A DNA stretch of 64,000 bases from Sitta carolinensis (taxonomy: Eukaryota; Chordata; Aves; Passeriformes; Sittidae), in contig JAVUNC010000006.1 in assembly GCA_032173965.1 (NCBI GenBank), forward strand, positions 21,260,370-21,324,369, given 5' to 3'. Of this stretch, positions 60,366 through 64,000 are shown piece after piece. Every line of letters begins with the position of its first letter. Position 1 is the first letter of the stretch. Made by a program: the position numbers and the translations under genes. The notes below the pieces were generated by a model. It saw only the letters and a list, made by a program, of their open reading frames with translations. It was not told where the DNA came from and searched no databases.

Positions 60366-61084
60366 TTTGGTTTTAATTGTGTCTCCAAAGACACGACACC
60401 CTCCGAGCAAGCTGCGTTCTGATTGGGAAGATGAATTTCTGCTGTAGAGACTGCAAAAAGGAGATTGATGTCTGTGGAAAGTGGGAAAGCAGCCTGTGGC
60501 ATTGTGGGCATGGTGCTGTGAACAATCCTCTAAGGAAGCACAGGGAAAACCTGACTTCCTCTGAGCCTGACCAGGCTGAGCATTTCAGGAGAGGGTTCAG
60601 AGCTGGAGGAAGCAAAATCTCTCTGCTCCACTGAGGCTGGAGAAGCCATGCCTGGCCTTTATTTCTGCCCAGCCAGGGGCCCAGCCCAGCGTGTCCCAGG
60701 TGCCTTTCCCAGCCCAGGAGGTGCCATCCCTAGGGGTGTTACCTACTCCAGGGAACGGTCACGAGCCTGGGGCTGCTCCCCACTCATCACCCCGGGTGAG
60801 TCAGGACCGGTTTTAAGGGTGGGGAGGTTTATTGGCAACTTCACCCCGTGAGTCAGGGTGGTAAAAAAAGAAAACAGAAGTATGTTCCCTTTGCTGTGAG
60901 TCACTGCAGTCTTGTCTGGAAAACAAGAACAGTGCAACAGCCACCAGTGAAGTTTCCAAAGCTTTCTCTGACGTGGCTCATGCTGTTTTATAACAGTGAC
61001 TCCTTTTATACTTTGAGTGCCAAGTTACAAGCAGAGTCCTTAAAATTTCCAGCAGATGCAGCAGTCTAGAGCAGCACACTGCTA
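60366..61084. other. LGALS3-DLGAP5 convergent intergenic gap
   Basis: About 1 kb separates the two expected cleavage sites. A TTTATT at about 60827 could be a distal minus-strand poly(A) signal for DLGAP5. Nothing else is recognised. Confidence 0.55.
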
Positions 61085-61250
61085 CCACCAGCATGGAGGA
61101 GCTGTGGCTGCCCCACCCCTGGAAGTGTTCCAGACAAGGTAGAATGGGGCTTGGAGCAACCTCATCTATGGAAGGTGTCCCTGTCCACAGCAGGGGCTGG
61201 AACTGGATGGGCTTTGAGTTCCCTCCCAACCCAAACCATTCCTCAGCAGG
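61085..61250 (+). mobile_element. CR1 LINE 3' fragment
   Basis: GGAGGAGCTGTGGCTGCCCC, GACAAGGTAGAATGGGGCTT, GGAGCAACCTCATCTATGG and TTCCCTCCCAACCCAAACC. Confidence 0.92.
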
Positions 61251-61319
61251 AAAGTCATTAAGATACCTGAAAGGTATTTAGAGCTGGAGTTTAGTAATGA
61301 AGAAAATGGATTCCAGCAT

Positions 61320-62383
61320 GCATCAGCTTCCTCTCTTTATTCAGTGTAATCAGTACACAGCTTCCAGGTTAAAACTTAAGCCAGACAAGCTCCCCTGTCA
61401 GTGGCAGCAACACTTTCTGCTGAGGGACTGAAATCTCTGGTTTGGGATCAAGGCTGGTGGAAGGATGTGTGTGTTACACTCAGGTCACTGGTACAAGAAG
61501 AAGCCCACTAAGGTAATTTGTTATATTTTTAACAGCTGGTGGTACTGTAGTGCTACTCCTCAAATCCAGAGGCTGTAGAACTGACATGTTCCTTATGCAC
61601 AAATATGTTACAGTCTGGATGGGGAATGCACAAGGAACAAGATGAGAGAAGAGACTGAGCATCAACATGTCAAAAACAAGTAGAAAACACAGGTTCTTAA
61701 GACACTCAACAGAAAAAACTGCATCCTTAAAGGAATAATATCAATGCCTATTTCAATACATGGCCAAGAAAAGGTATTATCTGACTGAGAAATCCTTGTT
61801 CAGAGTTTCTGATATTACAAACCCAGTGGTGTTAAACACCAGGAAAACTTTGCCAGGAAAGAATTGCATGCATCCAACACTGCCACAGCTGGTGCTGAGG
61901 TGGGTGGTAACACAGCAGACACTGCAGCCTGGGGGTGCAGAGGGACTCCCAGAGCATGGCAGGAGGAACAGGCTGGGGCTCAGCCAGGTGCCCCCTCCCA
62001 GCACAGGCACTGCTGGTGGGTGGGCACCTTGCAGTAACAAAAAGTCATGAGGTCAGTCAGGTCAGGGTAGGAAAGTTTAAAGGTGAACAGTTTTACAGCC
62101 TGGAGGAGACAGGAAATACATGAAATGATACCAATATAAAAATGCTCCAGGCTGCAGTCAGAATTTACAGCAGGGATCACCAGAACACAGCCCACTACTG
62201 ATGAACAGCAGAGCTTGGGGCATCACGACTGCACCAGAAAATGATACAAACCCCATTATCAGATCCATTACCATGGGCACTCCTCCTCTCTCAGCAAGTT
62301 CCAGGGTAGCAGACTGTGTTCCAGATACCCTCTGGGGGCTTCCTGTTCATACAACTTACATATTTCGCATTTAAAGTCACTTT
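61320..62383 (-). other. DLGAP5: DLGAP5 3' UTR
   Basis: From the DLGAP5 stop to the AATAAA complement (TTTATT) at 61336-61341. About 1.05 kb of unique sequence; the open frames within it lack any support. Confidence 0.7.
61336..61341 (-). terminator. DLGAP5: DLGAP5 poly(A) signal (AATAAA on the minus strand)
   Basis: The canonical hexamer, read on the minus strand, about 1.04 kb after the stop codon. Confidence 0.65.
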
Positions 62384-62506
62384 TCATTGATCCCCAGAGG
62401 GACCAACAGGAGAAAACACGATGAGGTCACTGAATACTTCAGCTGCTGCAAACTTCTGGGCTTTGGTCTTGACTGGAGTGAAGGGAAAGTCAGAATCCAG
62501 CATTGG
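62384..62506 (-). CDS. DLGAP5: DLGAP5 last coding exon
   Basis: 40 codons and TGA. The acceptor is CTCCCACAG. The exon contains FPFTPVKTK, a possible CDK site, and the terminal DLIVFSP block. Confidence 0.87.
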   Translation of the reverse strand, partial: PMLDSDFPFTPVKTKAQKFAAAEVFSDLIVFSPVGPSGDQ

Positions 62507-63723
62507 CTGTGGGAGGAGCCAGACAGTGGAGTCAGTGTTTGAGGAACACAAACCACAGAGCACTGGAAGGACTCTGATTCCCCCAAGAGTAATTTTGCAA
62601 GCTTATTTCCCAGGCATAAAATAAAAAGTGGTTACATGTGGTCCGTGTTGAAGACACTTCTTACTCGAGTCAGTAATTCCTATTTTAAAGAGGATTTTTC
62701 ACAAGAAATCCTACACCCAAATTCTATTAATTCTATTAAGTGTGAAAGCTTTTGCACACCTGCTTTTCCCTGTTGAATGTTACTTCCAGCCCTAAATGCT
62801 GAAGTGATTAAAAAAGAGTTGGGGCAGGTTTAAAAAAATCCAGGAAATGAAAAAAAAAATAGCTGTTAGTGAGTATCTAGAAGGAGATTTGTAAAAAACA
62901 CCATTTCAAGGCTCAATCTGACAAGAATCGGACATTGTCCTGCTACAAATGTCCAGATTCATCCCACACTCATCATGTGCATAAGGAATACCAGTGTGAG
63001 CCCAAGCAAGGAGATAGCTGGAATGTGGTTTGTATTTAAAGTTACATCAACTGGCTTGATAACATCTTTAAGAGTTTAATTTTCTTTGTGCAGTAACTGA
63101 GCCTGCAGCAAAGGTGAGCAGTCCTGCAACATGCTGCGTGTCTTAGTCAAATAAACTTGAAGGTCAACTTACCATATCAAAAGGATTTCCGTCAATGAGT
63201 GCCAAATCACTGCATGAAACATCTGAAAAATAAGTATATCATTAAAAAAAAAAAAACAAAAAAAAAAAAAACTTAGTCTGATGCTGCCAAAGCTGAAAAA
63301 CCAGTATTGTTTTCTGCATTTATTAAGAGAAGAAATCCAAACTGTATTTCCTTCTTTAGATTAGCTTTCTGCTTCACATATCACTCACAAACTGTACAGA
63401 GAAATCCAGGGGCACTGTTTGCTCATGTGCAGTGTGTGTTTTTTAGGTCACAGCAGCTAAGGGAGGCTTTTCTAACAGCACACACAAACCAAGCTGACAT
63501 TGATTTCAAAGAGTAATATTCAGGTTACCATAAATCCTTACAACAACCAGACTGCACCTCTAAGATAAGCACCTGTCTGTATTTGTGGCTCTCCAGACTG
63601 AGCAAAGTTTGTGTCCTTCTCTGGGCTGCACATGAGGATGTCTTGTCCTTGTTCTGCAGCAGACAGTTCCATCTCTTCCATGCCATCCATTGCTTTTGAG
63701 TCACTGCTAGAATTCCCCAGGAC
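62384..63723 (-). CDS. DLGAP5: DLGAP5 (HURP), three 3'-terminal coding exons, partial
   Basis: DLGAP5/HURP is a Ran-regulated microtubule-binding protein that stabilises kinetochore fibres near chromosomes in mitosis and is an Aurora A substrate. Three minus-strand exons join in frame: 63723-63573 (VLGNSSSDSKAMDGMEEMEL through ILMCSPEKDTNFAQSGEP), 63222-63173 (VSCSDLALIDGNPFDM) and 62506-62384 (PMLDSDFPFTPVKTKAQKF, then FSDLIVFSPVGPSGDQ, stop). Phases are +1, then 0, and all sites are GT-AG. Together they give 107 C-terminal residues, acidic and Ser-rich with two SP sites, which suits a mitotically phosphorylated tail. The name rests mainly on position, convergent with LGALS3 as in other vertebrates, plus the general character of the tail. 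The microtubule-binding and GKAP parts lie beyond position 64000. Confidence 0.85.
62507..63172 (-). other. DLGAP5: DLGAP5 last intron
   Basis: AT-rich, 666 bases, with nothing else recognised. Confidence 0.8.
63173..63222 (-). CDS. DLGAP5: DLGAP5 penultimate exon, 50 bases
   Basis: Acceptor TTATTTTTCAG, donor GTAAGT. It reads VSCSDLALIDGNPFDM after completing an Asp codon with the preceding exon. Confidence 0.87.
63223..63572 (-). other. DLGAP5: DLGAP5 intron with two A-rich runs
   Basis: 350 bases. A12 and A14 runs at about 63244-63271 lie close to the acceptor of the next exon (T-rich on the coding strand). Nothing else is seen. Confidence 0.8.
63573..63723 (-). CDS. DLGAP5: DLGAP5 exon, third from the end
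   Basis: 151 bases, 50 codons plus one base. The acceptor is CCTGTTTTTCAG; the donor, GTGCTT, is weak but gives the right phase for the next exon. Confidence 0.85.
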
Positions 63724-64000
63724 CTGAAAAACAGGGATTTTCTCTGTTCCCAGACACATCCTTGTTATTTCAGACCAAGTCCACACATCTAACCTACAGA
63801 TTTGATGGATAATGCAGGAGAGATGGAGCTTTAACTCCAGGCACTGTACAAGGCACAGGCAGGCCAAGGCTCAGGGTTTAAGGCTGTGACTCATATCCCA
63901 AACCCTTTAAAGCCTGAAAATCCCTCTGACAGTATAAAGGAAGTTCTCCAGGAAAAAAGGTTTAAACTTCAAGTTTGATCTGGTGACTTTTCCTCCAGAA
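63724..64000 (-). other. DLGAP5: DLGAP5 intron, running off the window
   Basis: No further DLGAP5 exon is recognisable before the right edge. Confidence 0.65.

Overview
The window is vertebrate nuclear DNA, almost certainly avian. Compact introns, many CR1 LINE fragments in both orientations, and a galectin-3 gene whose residues match the chicken family member all point to a bird; the species cannot be told from the sequence. The gene order WDHD1 (-), SOCS4 (+), MAPK1IP1L (+), LGALS3 (+), DLGAP5 (-) is the conserved block corresponding to human 14q22.

Layout. 1-6353: the 5' coding exons of WDHD1 on the minus strand; the rest of the gene lies beyond the left edge. 6460-7960: a G-rich minisatellite followed by a CpG island that appears to serve as the divergent WDHD1/SOCS4 promoter. 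7380-15212: SOCS4, a non-coding first exon, a 6.3-kb intron and one coding exon of 436 codons. About 15.2-33.9 kb: SOCS4 3' flank and gene-poor DNA with CR1 fragments and one candidate solo LTR. 33.95-46.99 kb: MAPK1IP1L, with a CpG-island promoter, a 7.6-kb intron, two main coding exons, a tandem-repeat-filled intron and a long 3' UTR. 47-55.6 kb: intergenic DNA rich in CR1. 55.4-60.36 kb: LGALS3 (galectin-3), complete, with a minisatellite next to its promoter. 61.32-64 kb: the last three coding exons of DLGAP5, convergent with LGALS3.

Three of the five genes act in the cell cycle: WDHD1 at the replication fork, and DLGAP5 and MAPK1IP1L (by family name) at the spindle. SOCS4 is a cytokine/growth-factor signalling suppressor and LGALS3 a beta-galactoside lectin. 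They look like a conserved syntenic block and not a functional operon-like unit.

The most interesting observation is that the neighbouring genes MAPK1IP1L and LGALS3 start with the same cassette: a non-coding CpG-island exon, a tiny coding exon ending in Phe-Ser at a phase-0 donor, then an exon starting L-[A/S]-D-A-L, followed by a QGWP motif and a Pro/Gly/Tyr-rich tail. This suggests that the non-lectin half of galectin-3 and MAPK1IP1L share ancestry by local duplication. Second, three single-base deletions, all in short G/C runs, break the reading frames of WDHD1 (one) and MAPK1IP1L (two) while everything around them is intact. They look like assembly errors and would mislead automatic annotation. 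No prokaryotic features, CRISPR arrays, tRNA or rRNA genes were seen.
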